Shown here one piece after another: positions 1 through 7,205 of a DNA stretch of 16,288 nt; position 1 is the first letter of the stretch; each line of letters opens with the position of its first letter. Source of the DNA: Actinomycetota bacterium (lineage in GTDB: Bacteria > Actinomycetota > Actinomycetes > Nanopelagicales > Nanopelagicaceae); assembly GCA_009702525.1 (NCBI GenBank), contig WLHW01000020.1, positions 1-16,288 on the forward strand, given 5' to 3'. Position numbers and translations under genes: made by a program. Below the pieces are notes generated by a model. The model saw nothing but the letters and a program-made list of their open reading frames with translations. It did not search any database and had not been told where the DNA came from.

Positions 1-79
1 GGTAACAGTTCATAAACCGCAAGCGCCAGTTAGTGCAAAAGTTAGTGACATAGCAGTGACGATTTTACGAAAGCGATGA
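1..79 (+). CDS. folB: Dihydroneopterin aldolase, C-terminal end (partial)
   Basis: Only the last 25 codons are inside the window, read from base 2 and ending with TGA at 77-79. The reading begins VTVHKPQAPV and ends AVTILRKR, which matches the usual FolB ending (a VHKP..P motif, then a short strand of the type VAVTIxR). FolB makes 6-hydroxymethyl-dihydropterin from dihydroneopterin in folate synthesis. The stop overlaps the folK start as ATGA, so the two consecutive folate enzymes are probably translationally coupled. The call rests on a short tail plus the neighbouring gene. Confidence 0.8.
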   Translation, partial: VTVHKPQAPVSAKVSDIAVTILRKR

Positions 80-531
80 AAGCCGTAATCGCACTTGGTG
101 CAAATTTGAACAACCCTAAAGAAAATTTAGATATTGCAATTGCTCTATTGAGGGAAGCAACAGATGTATTAAAGGTCTCGACTTATTACACTACTAAGCC
201 TGTAGGAGGGCCGGCACAACCTGATTACGTTAATGCTGTGTGCATCCTAGAAAGTGAGTTACCAGCTCTCGACTTACTTTCACTATTACACGGAATTGAG
301 AAGTCATTAGATAGACAGCGCAACGAACATTGGGGCCCTCGAACGATTGACTTAGATTTAATTCAATATGGCTCGATACTGAGCAAAAGCGATGAATTAC
401 AACTGCCGCACCCGAGAGCACATGAACGACAATTTGTTTTGGAGCCTTGGCTAGAAATTGACCCTGATGCAATCCTGCTCACGCAAGGGCGAATTATTGA
501 GCTTTTGGCAGAATTGCCTAAATCGTCGTAA
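76..531 (+). CDS. folK: 6-hydroxymethyl-7,8-dihydropterin pyrophosphokinase (HPPK)
   Basis: This cytosolic enzyme transfers pyrophosphate from ATP to 6-hydroxymethyl-dihydropterin, the step before dihydropteroate synthase in folate synthesis. The 151-residue length is normal for the family. The protein opens with the family's ALGANL motif (6-11). It carries WGPRTIDLDLI at 86-96, whose Asp92 and Asp94 correspond to the two magnesium-binding aspartates of HPPK. The substrate loop LPHPRAHERQFVLEP follows at 110-124. The ATG overlaps the folB stop by four bases, which fixes the start. Typical actinobacterial clusters also place folB and folK together. Confidence 0.97.
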   Translation: MKAVIALGANLNNPKENLDIAIALLREATDVLKVSTYYTTKPVGGPAQPDYVNAVCILESELPALDLLSLLHGIEKSLDRQRNEHWGPRTIDLDLIQYGSILSKSDELQLPHPRAHERQFVLEPWLEIDPDAILLTQGRIIELLAELPKSS

Positions 532-534
532 ACT
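505..534 (+). promoter_or_regulatory. Possible promoter for panC-coaX inside the end of folK
   Basis: TTGGCA (505-510) matches the -35 consensus at five of six bases. It is followed after 18 bases by TAAACT (529-534), a -10 hexamer overlapping the folK stop. Transcription would begin near 541 and leave a leader of about 33 bases with purine-rich AAAGG and GGAG before the panC ATG. This is the only TTGACA-like -35 I found at good spacing in the window. The prediction is from consensus matching alone. Confidence 0.4.
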
Positions 535-573
535 TTAAACACCTCGCCCGGTACCTGAAAGGACTGGAGCCTT

Positions 574-1323
574 ATGAGCGTATTAGTTCCTACGATGGGA
601 GCCTTACATAAAGGCCACCAAGCGTTAATTAAGCGTGCTCGCACAATGAGCAAAGAGGTTGTTGTAAGTATCTTTGTCAATCCGCTCCAATTTGAAAGCG
701 CTGATGATGCAGTTAAGTATCCACGATCACCAGAACGAGATATCCAATTGGCAACCTTGGCGGGTGCAACACAGATTTGGATGCCAGATTATGAAGAGAT
801 CTATCCAGGGGAGATTCAAAAACTATCTGCTGGACCTTTAGGTGATTCATATGAAGGCTCATCACGTCCAGGTCATTTTGATGGCGTTGTGACAGTTGTT
901 AATAGATTATTTGAAATTGTAAAACCTGATGTGGCGATTTTCGGCGAAAAAGACTTTCAGCAACTACAGATTATTAGAGCAATGAAGAAATCAGTTGAAA
1001 TCATTGGGGTCGCAACTGTTCGCGAATACGATGGACTTGCATTGTCATCACGAAATATTCGCTTAACGCCTGAAGGTCGTGTCAGTGCAAATGTTATTTA
1101 TCGTGCCATGGCCGCTGCCCGTTTAGCTCCTACAGTGACGATTGCACAAGAGATTATTTCCACAACTATTGCAACAGACTCGACTTTTAAATGTGATTAT
1201 GCAGTAATTATTGATGAAGATGACTTTACTTTAGCGACAGATTCAACAGAAAATAAGCGTGCGATCATTGCCGGTTGGATAGATGGCGTGCGACTTATCG
1301 ATAATATGCGAATGGGTGCCTAA
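574..1323 (+). CDS. panC: Pantothenate synthetase (pantoate--beta-alanine ligase), short N-terminus
   Basis: PanC joins pantoate and beta-alanine at the cost of ATP to make pantothenate, the CoA precursor. Visible signatures are the HIGH-type motif VPTMGALHKGH (5-15), NPLQF (36-40), RPGHFDGVVTVV (98-109), GEKDFQQ (124-130) and DGLALSSRN (153-161), the last being the KMSKS-equivalent segment. At 249 residues it is shorter than most PanC proteins (about 280-310). The roughly 20-25 residue N-terminal helix before VPTMGALH is missing, and the spacer before the VEI..V segment (141-146) looks several residues short. An in-frame TGA at 556-558 with no start codon between it and 574 rules out a longer form. 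A possible GGAG ribosome site lies at 566-569. The stop overlaps the coaX start (TAATG). All ATP- and pantoate-site motifs are present, so I expect a working enzyme. Confidence 0.95.
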   Translation: MSVLVPTMGALHKGHQALIKRARTMSKEVVVSIFVNPLQFESADDAVKYPRSPERDIQLATLAGATQIWMPDYEEIYPGEIQKLSAGPLGDSYEGSSRPGHFDGVVTVVNRLFEIVKPDVAIFGEKDFQQLQIIRAMKKSVEIIGVATVREYDGLALSSRNIRLTPEGRVSANVIYRAMAAARLAPTVTIAQEIISTTIATDSTFKCDYAVIIDEDDFTLATDSTENKRAIIAGWIDGVRLIDNMRMGA

Positions 1324-2087
1324 TGCTGCTAACAATCGATGTAGGTAATACAAATACCGTGTTAGGTATTTTTGACGGCGATGAACTTGTGCGTTCGTGG
1401 CGAGTCAAAACCGATCCGCGAAGTACGGCCGATGAGTTATGGCTGCAGTACCGTTCTTTAGTTGAGGATTACACCGTTTCAGGACTATCAATTTGTTCTA
1501 CGGTCCCTGCGACATTGAGAGAACTTCGAAGCATGATTGCTGATTATTTTGCTGATGTTCGTACGACTATCGTTGAGCCTGGAATCAAGACAGGGGTGCC
1601 ATTATTAGTTGATAACCCGAAGGAAATCGGAGCGGATCGCATCGTTAATACGCTTGCTGCGCATACATTGTTTGGTGGCCCATCAATAGTCGTAGATTTT
1701 GGAACCTCTACCAATTTAGATGTTGTCTCACCTAAAGGTGAGTTTCTCGGCGGGGCGCTAGCTCCAGGAATTGAAATCTCGGTCGACGCATTAGCTGCAC
1801 GAGCCGCTCAACTTCGTAAAGTTGAATTAATTCGACCTAAGAACGTGATTGGTAAAAATACTGTTGAAGCTTTGCAATCCGGCACAATCTATGGTTTTGC
1901 GGGTCAAGTCGATGGATTAGTTGATCGAATAACTGCAGAATTAGCTGAGTCATATTCTGGCAAGCCAACAGTCATTGCCACAGGCGGCTTGGCACCATTA
2001 ATTATCGGAGTCTCTGAAACTATTGATAAGCATGAGCCAGACTTAACCTTGATTGGCCTTCGCTTAATTCACGAACGAAATGCTTGA
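1323..2087 (+). CDS. coaX: Type III pantothenate kinase
   Basis: CoaX phosphorylates pantothenate, the first step of CoA synthesis, and so acts directly on the product of PanC encoded upstream. It belongs to the ASKHA fold. The N-terminal phosphate loop DVGNTNT is at 6-12, GADRIVN with the likely catalytic aspartate (Asp105) at 103-109, and the second ATP loop DFGTSTN at 125-131, followed by FLGGALAPGIEIS at 141-153. The 254-residue length is typical. The ATG shares one base with the panC stop, so translation of the pair is probably coupled. The gene ends in TGA at 2085-2087, and the next gene, lysS, is in the same reading frame. Confidence 0.97.
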   Translation: MLLTIDVGNTNTVLGIFDGDELVRSWRVKTDPRSTADELWLQYRSLVEDYTVSGLSICSTVPATLRELRSMIADYFADVRTTIVEPGIKTGVPLLVDNPKEIGADRIVNTLAAHTLFGGPSIVVDFGTSTNLDVVSPKGEFLGGALAPGIEISVDALAARAAQLRKVELIRPKNVIGKNTVEALQSGTIYGFAGQVDGLVDRITAELAESYSGKPTVIATGGLAPLIIGVSETIDKHEPDLTLIGLRLIHERNA

Positions 2088-2092
2088 GTCGC

Positions 2093-2098
2093 TAGACT
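2093..2098 (+). promoter_or_regulatory. Possible -10 element before lysS
   Basis: TAGACT fits the actinobacterial TAnnnT pattern and lies ten bases before the lysS ATG. The 21-base gap has no Shine-Dalgarno-like sequence. A start site six or seven bases downstream would give a nearly leaderless transcript. The only upstream -35 candidate is TTCACG, 19 bases away, which is weak. LysS could equally be translated from a coaX read-through transcript. Confidence 0.3.
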
Positions 2099-2108
2099 TC
2101 CCTCCATT

Positions 2109-3614
2109 ATGAGCACTGAAAACCTTCCGATAGAGGACGACCTGCCAGAACAGCTGCGCATTCGTCGTGAAAAGCGCGCTGCGCTTATTAATGGCGGGGT
2201 TGAGCCGTACCCAGTATCAGTGCCACGTACAAAATCTCTCAAGGCAGTGCGCGACGAACATGCGGGCCTTGAAATCGATGTTGCTACTGGGATCATAGAA
2301 AGCCTTACAGGGCGCATTATATTTAAACGCGATACCGGGAAACTTTGTTTTGCAACTTTGCGTGAAGGTGATGGAACCGAACTTCAAGCCATGTTTTCTT
2401 TAGATAAAGTTGGACAAGAATCTATTGATTCGTGGAAATCTGATATTGACTTAGGTGACATCGTCTCAGTTACCGGTGAAATAATTACATCAAAGCGGGG
2501 CGAACTTTCTATTCTTGCTAACTCATGGAAGTTAGCATCAAAGTCACTTCGTCCATTACCTAATGATCACAAACCAATGTCTGAAGAAACTCGCGTTCGA
2601 ATGCGCTACGTCGATTTAATTGTTCGCCCTGATGCGCGTTCAAACGCGCGACTGCGACCTGCAGTTATGCGTTCTTTACGTGAGACTTTTGCGCAGGCAG
2701 ATTTCATTGAGGTTGAAACCCCAATGTTGCAAGTGATGCATGGCGGCGCAGCTGCCCGTCCATTTAAATCTTTTTCTAACGCATATGACATGGAGCTCTT
2801 TTTACGTATTGCACCAGAGCTTTTCCTCAAGCGCTGCGTGGTTGGTGGAATTGAGCGAGTCTTTGAAATAAATAGAAACTTTCGTAATGAAGGCGCTGAC
2901 TCGTCCCACTCTCCAGAGTTTGCAATGATCGAGAGCTATCAGGCCTATGGAGATTGGAAATCTATTGCCGACCTGACTCGTTCACTTGTCCAAAATGCCG
3001 CAATGGCTATTGCCGGATCTCATGTTGTTACTCATCATGATGGTCGCCAAGCAGATTTAGGTGGAACCTGGCGCGAAATCTCACTCTATGACGCTATTTC
3101 AGAGGGCGTAGGTCAACAAGTAACTGCACTCACTGGTATCGATGAACTAAAAACTATCGCCACAAAACTAGGAATGAAGATTGACCCTAAGTGGATTACA
3201 GGAAAATTAGCTGAAGAGATTTTTGAACATGTAGCTAAAGATCAATTAATTGCCCCTACTTTCGTCATGGGTTTCCCAGTAGATACATCACCACTTGTTC
3301 GTGCACATCGAGAACTTCCAGGTGTTGCAGAAAAGTGGGATCTTTATGTAGATGGTTTTGAATTAGCTACAGGTTATTCAGAGTTAATTGATCCAGTTAT
3401 TCAACGTGATCGCTTAGTTGAACAAGCGACTCTTGGTGCAAAAGGTGACCTTGAAGCTATGCAAGTTGATGAAGATTTCTTACGCGCCATGGAGTTTGCA
3501 ATGCCACCTACAGGCGGTATGGGCATGGGTGTTGATCGTTTACTGATGGCGCTCACCGGCCTCGGAATTCGTGAAACGATTTTGTTCCCGCTTGTAAAAC
3601 CTGAAAGCGATTAA
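2109..3614 (+). CDS. lysS: Lysyl-tRNA synthetase, class II
   Basis: This enzyme attaches lysine to tRNA-Lys in the cytosol. The 501-residue protein has an N-terminal OB-fold anticodon-binding domain (about 60-150, including VTGEIITSKRGELSI) and a class II catalytic domain. Motif 2, FRNEGADSSHSPEF, is at 258-271, and motif 3, GMGMGVDRLL, is at 470-479. HGGAAARPF (211-219) and GYSELIDP are LysRS-specific segments. It begins 21 bases after coaX in the same frame, as part of the conserved actinobacterial panC-coaX-lysS-clpC order. The start is the first ATG after the coaX stop and gives the normal N-terminus. There is no visible ribosome-binding site. Confidence 0.98.
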   Translation: MSTENLPIEDDLPEQLRIRREKRAALINGGVEPYPVSVPRTKSLKAVRDEHAGLEIDVATGIIESLTGRIIFKRDTGKLCFATLREGDGTELQAMFSLDKVGQESIDSWKSDIDLGDIVSVTGEIITSKRGELSILANSWKLASKSLRPLPNDHKPMSEETRVRMRYVDLIVRPDARSNARLRPAVMRSLRETFAQADFIEVETPMLQVMHGGAAARPFKSFSNAYDMELFLRIAPELFLKRCVVGGIERVFEINRNFRNEGADSSHSPEFAMIESYQAYGDWKSIADLTRSLVQNAAMAIAGSHVVTHHDGRQADLGGTWREISLYDAISEGVGQQVTALTGIDELKTIATKLGMKIDPKWITGKLAEEIFEHVAKDQLIAPTFVMGFPVDTSPLVRAHRELPGVAEKWDLYVDGFELATGYSELIDPVIQRDRLVEQATLGAKGDLEAMQVDEDFLRAMEFAMPPTGGMGMGVDRLLMALTGLGIRETILFPLVKPESD

Positions 3615-3616
3615 TC

Positions 3617-4111
3617 GTGGAGATTCGTGCTGCTCGAACGAGCGACATTAAAGGTATTCGCGCACTTATTGATGCTTATGCGCCCGAAGGACGTCTACTT
3701 ACAAAAGAGACTGTAACGTTGTATGAAAGTGTTCAGGAGTTCACGGTTGCAGTTGATGGCGACAAAGTTATTGGCTGTGGTGCACTGCATGTTCTTTGGG
3801 AAGATTTAGCGGAAGTTCGTACAGTGGCAGTAGATGAATCTCTACGAGGTCAAGGAATTGGTCATAAAATTCTTGATGCAGTTATTTCTCGAGCAAAAAA
3901 TATTGGCGTGGAACGAATTTTCTGCCTAACCTTTGAAACCGAGTTTTTTGGCCGCCATGGCTTTGAGATTATTGAAGGCACTCCAGTTGATCCTGCTGTG
4001 TATGACCAATTGCTGCGCTCCTACGATGCCGGTGTCGCTGAATTCTTAGATTTAGAATCTGCCAAGCCAAATACCCTCGGAAACACCAGAATGTTGAAAA
4101 TACTCGCCTAG
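3617..4111 (+). CDS. argA: Short-form N-acetylglutamate synthase, GNAT family
   Basis: This is a stand-alone GNAT protein of 164 residues that closely follows the pattern of the actinobacterial ArgA-like enzyme (Rv2747 type), which acetylates glutamate or glutamine with acetyl-CoA to begin arginine synthesis. The most telling segments are KETVTLYESVQEF (30-42), GCGALHVLWEDLAEVRTVAV (53-72), the acetyl-CoA loop RGQGIG (77-82), FFGRHGF (110-116) and the C-terminal RSYDAGVAEFLDL...KPNTLGNTRML. The start is GTG, two bases after the lysS stop; the family begins directly with xIRxAR, so this start fits. It is presumably cotranscribed with lysS. The assignment rests on remembered family pattern, but several long motifs agree. 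Confidence 0.88.
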   Translation: MEIRAARTSDIKGIRALIDAYAPEGRLLTKETVTLYESVQEFTVAVDGDKVIGCGALHVLWEDLAEVRTVAVDESLRGQGIGHKILDAVISRAKNIGVERIFCLTFETEFFGRHGFEIIEGTPVDPAVYDQLLRSYDAGVAEFLDLESAKPNTLGNTRMLKILA

Positions 4112-4116
4112 ATAGT

Positions 4117-4139
4117 GGGCTTTTCGGGCATAAAACCCC
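4117..4139 (+). terminator. Weak stem-loop after argA
   Basis: GGGCTTTT (4117-4124) can pair with AAAACCCC (4132-4139) around a seven-base loop, with one C-C mismatch. It begins six bases after the argA stop. No T-run follows, so this is at best a weak or factor-dependent terminator separating lysS-argA from clpC. Confidence 0.3.
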
Positions 4140-4199
4140 CACCTCTAGGGTTGTAACTGGCACGAGCTATCCACCTCGCGGGCTTTGGCCCCTAGGTAT

Positions 4200-4205
4200 T
4201 AGGCT
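4200..4205 (+). promoter_or_regulatory. Likely -10 element of clpC
   Basis: TAGGCT fits TAnnnT and is the same hexamer found before radA and before the gene starting at 10256. Transcription would begin near 4212, giving a leader of about 23 bases containing the strong AAGGAG site at 4222-4227. No -35 match is visible 16-19 bases upstream. A small perfect hairpin (GGGC-TTTG-GCCC, 4180-4191) sits where a regulator could bind, but I do not recognise a ClgR, HspR or CIRCE operator. The rest of the 123-base gap holds nothing I can name. Confidence 0.35.
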
Positions 4206-4221
4206 TCATGAATCGAATAAG

Positions 4222-4227
4222 AAGGAG
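4222..4227 (+). promoter_or_regulatory. Ribosome-binding site fixing the clpC start
   Basis: AAGGAG lies seven bases before the ATG at 4235. It lies downstream of the in-frame ATG at 4208, so it can only serve 4235. This is the clearest Shine-Dalgarno sequence in the window. Confidence 0.85.
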
Positions 4228-4234
4228 TGAGCCC

Positions 4235-6736
4235 ATGTTTGAGCGCTTTACCGATCGAGCCCGCCGTGTTGTTGTGCTGGCTCAAGAAGAAGCTCGCATG
4301 CTCAATCACAACTACATCGGCACGGAGCACATTTTGCTGGGACTGATTCATGAGGGCGAAGGCGTCGCAGCTAAAGCGTTGGAGTCACTCGGAATCTCTC
4401 TTGAAGGCGTTCGAGCTCAAGTTGAAGAGATTATCGGTCAAGGTCAACAAGCACCTAGTGGACATATTCCATTTACACCGCGCGCTAAAAAAGTTTTGGA
4501 ACTCTCATTACGCGAAGCATTACAACTTGGCCATAACTACATCGGCACTGAACATATTTTGCTCGGTTTAATTCGTGAAGGTGAAGGCGTCGCCGCACAA
4601 GTTCTAGTAAAACTTGGTGCAGATCTCAATCGAGTGCGTCAACAAGTCATTCAACTCTTGTCAGGTTATCAAGGTAAAGAAGCGGTTACACAAGGTGGAC
4701 CTGCCGAAGGAACACCTTCAACATCGTTAGTACTTGATCAATTTGGACGAAACCTTACTCAGGCCGCACGTGAAGGAAAGTTAGATCCTGTCATTGGTCG
4801 TGAAAATGAGATTGAACGCGTTATGCAAGTTCTTTCTCGACGTACTAAAAATAATCCAGTATTAATTGGTGAACCAGGTGTTGGTAAAACTGCCGTCGTA
4901 GAAGGTCTTGCACAAGCAATTTATCGCAATGATGTTCCTGAAACTTTAAAAGATAAGCAGCTGTACTCACTTGATTTAGGTGCACTTGTTGCCGGCAGTC
5001 GTTACCGTGGAGATTTTGAAGAGCGCTTGAAAAAAGTCTTAAAAGAGATTAAAACCCGTGGCGACATCATCCTATTTATCGATGAGATTCATACTCTCGT
5101 TGGTGCAGGTGCTGCCGAAGGCGCAATCGATGCGGCCAGTATTTTAAAGCCTATGTTGGCCCGCGGTGAACTACAGACCATCGGTGCGACTACTCTCGAT
5201 GAGTACCGCAAGCATGTTGAAAAAGATGCAGCTCTTGAGCGTCGCTTCCAACCTATTCAAGTAAAAGAGCCATCAGTTGCACACACAATTGAAATTCTAA
5301 AAGGTCTGCGCGATCGCTACGAAACACATCACCGCGTATCAATTACCGATGGTGCATTAGCGGCAGCAGCAAATCTTGCTGATCGTTATGTGTCAGATCG
5401 TTTCTTGCCAGACAAGGCTATCGATCTGATTGATGAGGCGGGTTCACGACTTCGCATTAAGCGCATGACTGCGCCAGCAGAACTCCGTGCATTTGATGAA
5501 AAAATCGCCGATGCTCGTAAGGAAAAAGAGTCAGCAATTGATGGACAAGACTTTGAAAAAGCCGCATCGCTACGCGATAAAGAAAAAAGTTTAATCGCTG
5601 AAAAGAATGAAGCTGAAAAGAATTGGAAAGCAACAGACTTAGATAAGGTAACTGAAGTTGATGAAGAACTCATCGCTCAAGTTCTATCTATTTCAACTGG
5701 AATTCCAGTCTTTAAGTTAACTGAAGAAGAGACTGCACGTCTTCTTCGCATGGAAGATGAACTTCATAACCGCGTGATCGGTCAAGATCAAGCCATTAAG
5801 GCGCTGTCTCAAGCAATTCGCCGTACGCGTGCCGGACTAAAAGACCCACGTCGTCCTGGCGGATCATTTATTTTTGCTGGCCCATCAGGAGTTGGAAAGA
5901 CTGAACTCTCACGTACCTTGGCATCATTCTTATTCGGTGATCAAGATGCGCTCATTCAATTAGATATGTCCGAGTATTCAGAGCGCCACACTGCATCACG
6001 TTTATTTGGTGCACCTCCAGGCTACGTAGGTTATGACGAAGGCGGACAGTTAACTGAAAAAGTTCGTCGTCGCCCATTCTCAGTCGTTCTCTTTGATGAG
6101 ATCGAAAAGGCACACCCAGATATCTTTAACTCACTCCTGCAGGTCTTAGAGGATGGACGTTTAACGGATTCACAGGGTCGTACCGTTGACTTTAAAAATA
6201 CCGTCATCATCATGACAACCAACCTAGGAACTCGCGATATTTCCAAGAGTCTTGGTCTTGGTTTCGCTAATAGCGATGACGATGTAACTAACTACGAACG
6301 TATGAAGGGCAAAGTTAGTGATGAACTTAAGACACATTTCCGCCCTGAGTTCCTTAACCGTATCGATGACGTAATCGTCTTCCACCAGCTCACTAAGGAT
6401 CAGATTGTTCAGATCGTTGATTTGATGATTAAGAACCTTGATGATCGCTTGCAAGCAAAAGATATGGGGATCGAGTTAACTCCTGCAGCTAAAGATTTAC
6501 TCGCTGCTCGTGGTTACGATCCACTTCTTGGTGCACGCCCGCTTCGTCGAACAATTCAACGTGAAATCGAAGATGCACTCTCTGAGCGAATCCTCTTTGG
6601 TGAGCTCAAAGCCGGTGAAATTATTGTTGTAGATACCGAAGGTGAAGGTGCCGACGCTGTATTTACTTTCAAAGGTGCCTCTAAAGTTGAAACCCCTGAT
6701 AGCCCAGAGGATTTAGCAGAAGCACCAACAGCTTAA
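4235..6736 (+). CDS. clpC: ATP-dependent Clp protease unfoldase subunit ClpC
   Basis: ClpC is the hexameric AAA+ unfoldase that threads proteins into ClpP for degradation. From the chosen start it has 833 residues. Two Clp_N repeats occupy about 1-145, with NYIGTEHILLGLI in each (26-38 and 101-113). AAA domain 1 has Walker A GEPGVGKT (212-219), Walker B IILFIDE (278-284) and a pore loop GSRYRG (254-259). A UVR-type coiled segment lies around 420-455. AAA domain 2 has Walker A GPSGVGKT (549-556), Walker B VVLFDE (617-622) and pore loop GYVGY (596-600). An LGF tripeptide at 675-677 fits the ClpP-docking loop. The start at 4235 is preferred over an ATG at 4208 because of its AAGGAG site and because the family begins MFERFTDRAR. 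The usual actinobacterial neighbour lsr2 is not present before it. Its end is one base from the convergent acetyltransferase gene. Confidence 0.98.
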   Translation: MFERFTDRARRVVVLAQEEARMLNHNYIGTEHILLGLIHEGEGVAAKALESLGISLEGVRAQVEEIIGQGQQAPSGHIPFTPRAKKVLELSLREALQLGHNYIGTEHILLGLIREGEGVAAQVLVKLGADLNRVRQQVIQLLSGYQGKEAVTQGGPAEGTPSTSLVLDQFGRNLTQAAREGKLDPVIGRENEIERVMQVLSRRTKNNPVLIGEPGVGKTAVVEGLAQAIYRNDVPETLKDKQLYSLDLGALVAGSRYRGDFEERLKKVLKEIKTRGDIILFIDEIHTLVGAGAAEGAIDAASILKPMLARGELQTIGATTLDEYRKHVEKDAALERRFQPIQVKEPSVAHTIEILKGLRDRYETHHRVSITDGALAAAANLADRYVSDRFLPDKAIDLIDEAGSRLRIKRMTAPAELRAFDEKIADARKEKESAIDGQDFEKAASLRDKEKSLIAEKNEAEKNWKATDLDKVTEVDEELIAQVLSISTGIPVFKLTEEETARLLRMEDELHNRVIGQDQAIKALSQAIRRTRAGLKDPRRPGGSFIFAGPSGVGKTELSRTLASFLFGDQDALIQLDMSEYSERHTASRLFGAPPGYVGYDEGGQLTEKVRRRPFSVVLFDEIEKAHPDIFNSLLQVLEDGRLTDSQGRTVDFKNTVIIMTTNLGTRDISKSLGLGFANSDDDVTNYERMKGKVSDELKTHFRPEFLNRIDDVIVFHQLTKDQIVQIVDLMIKNLDDRLQAKDMGIELTPAAKDLLAARGYDPLLGARPLRRTIQREIEDALSERILFGELKAGEIIVVDTEGEGADAVFTFKGASKVETPDSPEDLAEAPTA

Positions 6737-6737
6737 G

Positions 6738-7205
6738 TTAAGAACCTAGTTCTTTCAAAGCTTCGCCTGTCACTCGATAAATAGTCCATTCATCCATGGC
6801 AACTGCGCCTAAGGATTTATAGAATTCAATCGAGGGCTCATTCCAATCTAAAACCCACCATTGCAATCGTTCATAACCACGTTCGATACATAGTGAAGCG
6901 AGCTCTTTTAAGAGCGCAAGACCTAAGCCTTTACCGCGGTGTTCTGGATCAACGTAGAGATCCTCAAGGTAAATACCAGGTTTACCAAGCCAGGTTGAAT
7001 AGTTCAGGAACCAGATTGAAATTCCAACAACCTCTCCGTTTACTTCAGCGACGTGAGCAAATGCGCTCGGCTTATCGCTAAAGATCGTGTGTTCAATCTG
7101 TTCTAAGGTGGCCACGGCTTCATTGGGAGCTTTTTCATAGAGGGCCAAATCCTGAATTAGCTGCAGAATTTTCGGCGCATCTGCTTGAACGGCCGGGCGA
7201 ATCAT
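6738..7205 (-). CDS. GNAT N-acetyltransferase, diamine/thialysine (SSAT-like) family
   Basis: This 155-residue protein resembles the spermidine/spermine or thialysine N-acetyltransferase branch of GNAT enzymes. Family-typical segments are FLNYSTWLGKPGIYLEDLYV (66-85), the acetyl-CoA loop HRGKGLG (89-95), VLDWN (118-122), FYKSLGA (128-134) and the end RVTGEAL. Such enzymes acetylate polyamines or lysine-like amines; the substrate here cannot be told from sequence. Its ATG overlaps the mutY stop by four bases, making it the third gene of a radA-mutY-GNAT unit. A functional link to DNA repair is not implied, because polyamine acetylation and repair may simply share a transcript. Confidence 0.88.
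   Translation of the reverse strand: MIRPAVQADAPKILQLIQDLALYEKAPNEAVATLEQIEHTIFSDKPSAFAHVAEVNGEVVGISIWFLNYSTWLGKPGIYLEDLYVDPEHRGKGLGLALLKELASLCIERGYERLQWWVLDWNEPSIEFYKSLGAVAMDEWTIYRVTGEALKELGS
6740..6754. terminator. Palindrome between convergent clpC and acetyltransferase ends
   Basis: AAGAAC (6740-6745) and GTTCTT (6749-6754) form a perfect six-base stem around CTA. They are flanked by a further possible pairing of AGCTT (6730-6734) with AAGCT (6758-6762). The two genes' stop codons are one base apart and lie inside this region, so it is the natural place for a shared bidirectional terminator. It lacks a GC-rich stem and a proper T-run, so its strength is doubtful. Confidence 0.3.

Noticed and set aside
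4180..4191. GGGC-TTTG-GCCC hairpin upstream of clpC as a heat-shock operator
   Set aside because: A four-base stem does not match the HspR (HAIR), CIRCE or ClgR operator patterns I know, so it was not listed as an operator.
4208..4234. Upstream in-frame ATG as the clpC start, adding nine residues
   Set aside because: The AAGGAG ribosome site lies downstream of this ATG and is ideally placed for 4235, and the ClpC family begins MFERFTDRAR.
4350..4571. Small overlapping ORF inside clpC on the same strand
   Set aside because: It lies wholly inside the strongly conserved Clp_N region in another frame, and its product shows no recognisable motif.
4308..4575. Nucleotide repeat (ACTACATCGGCAC... 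occurring twice)
   Set aside because: It is explained by the known tandem Clp_N repeats of ClpC, not by a separate repeat element.
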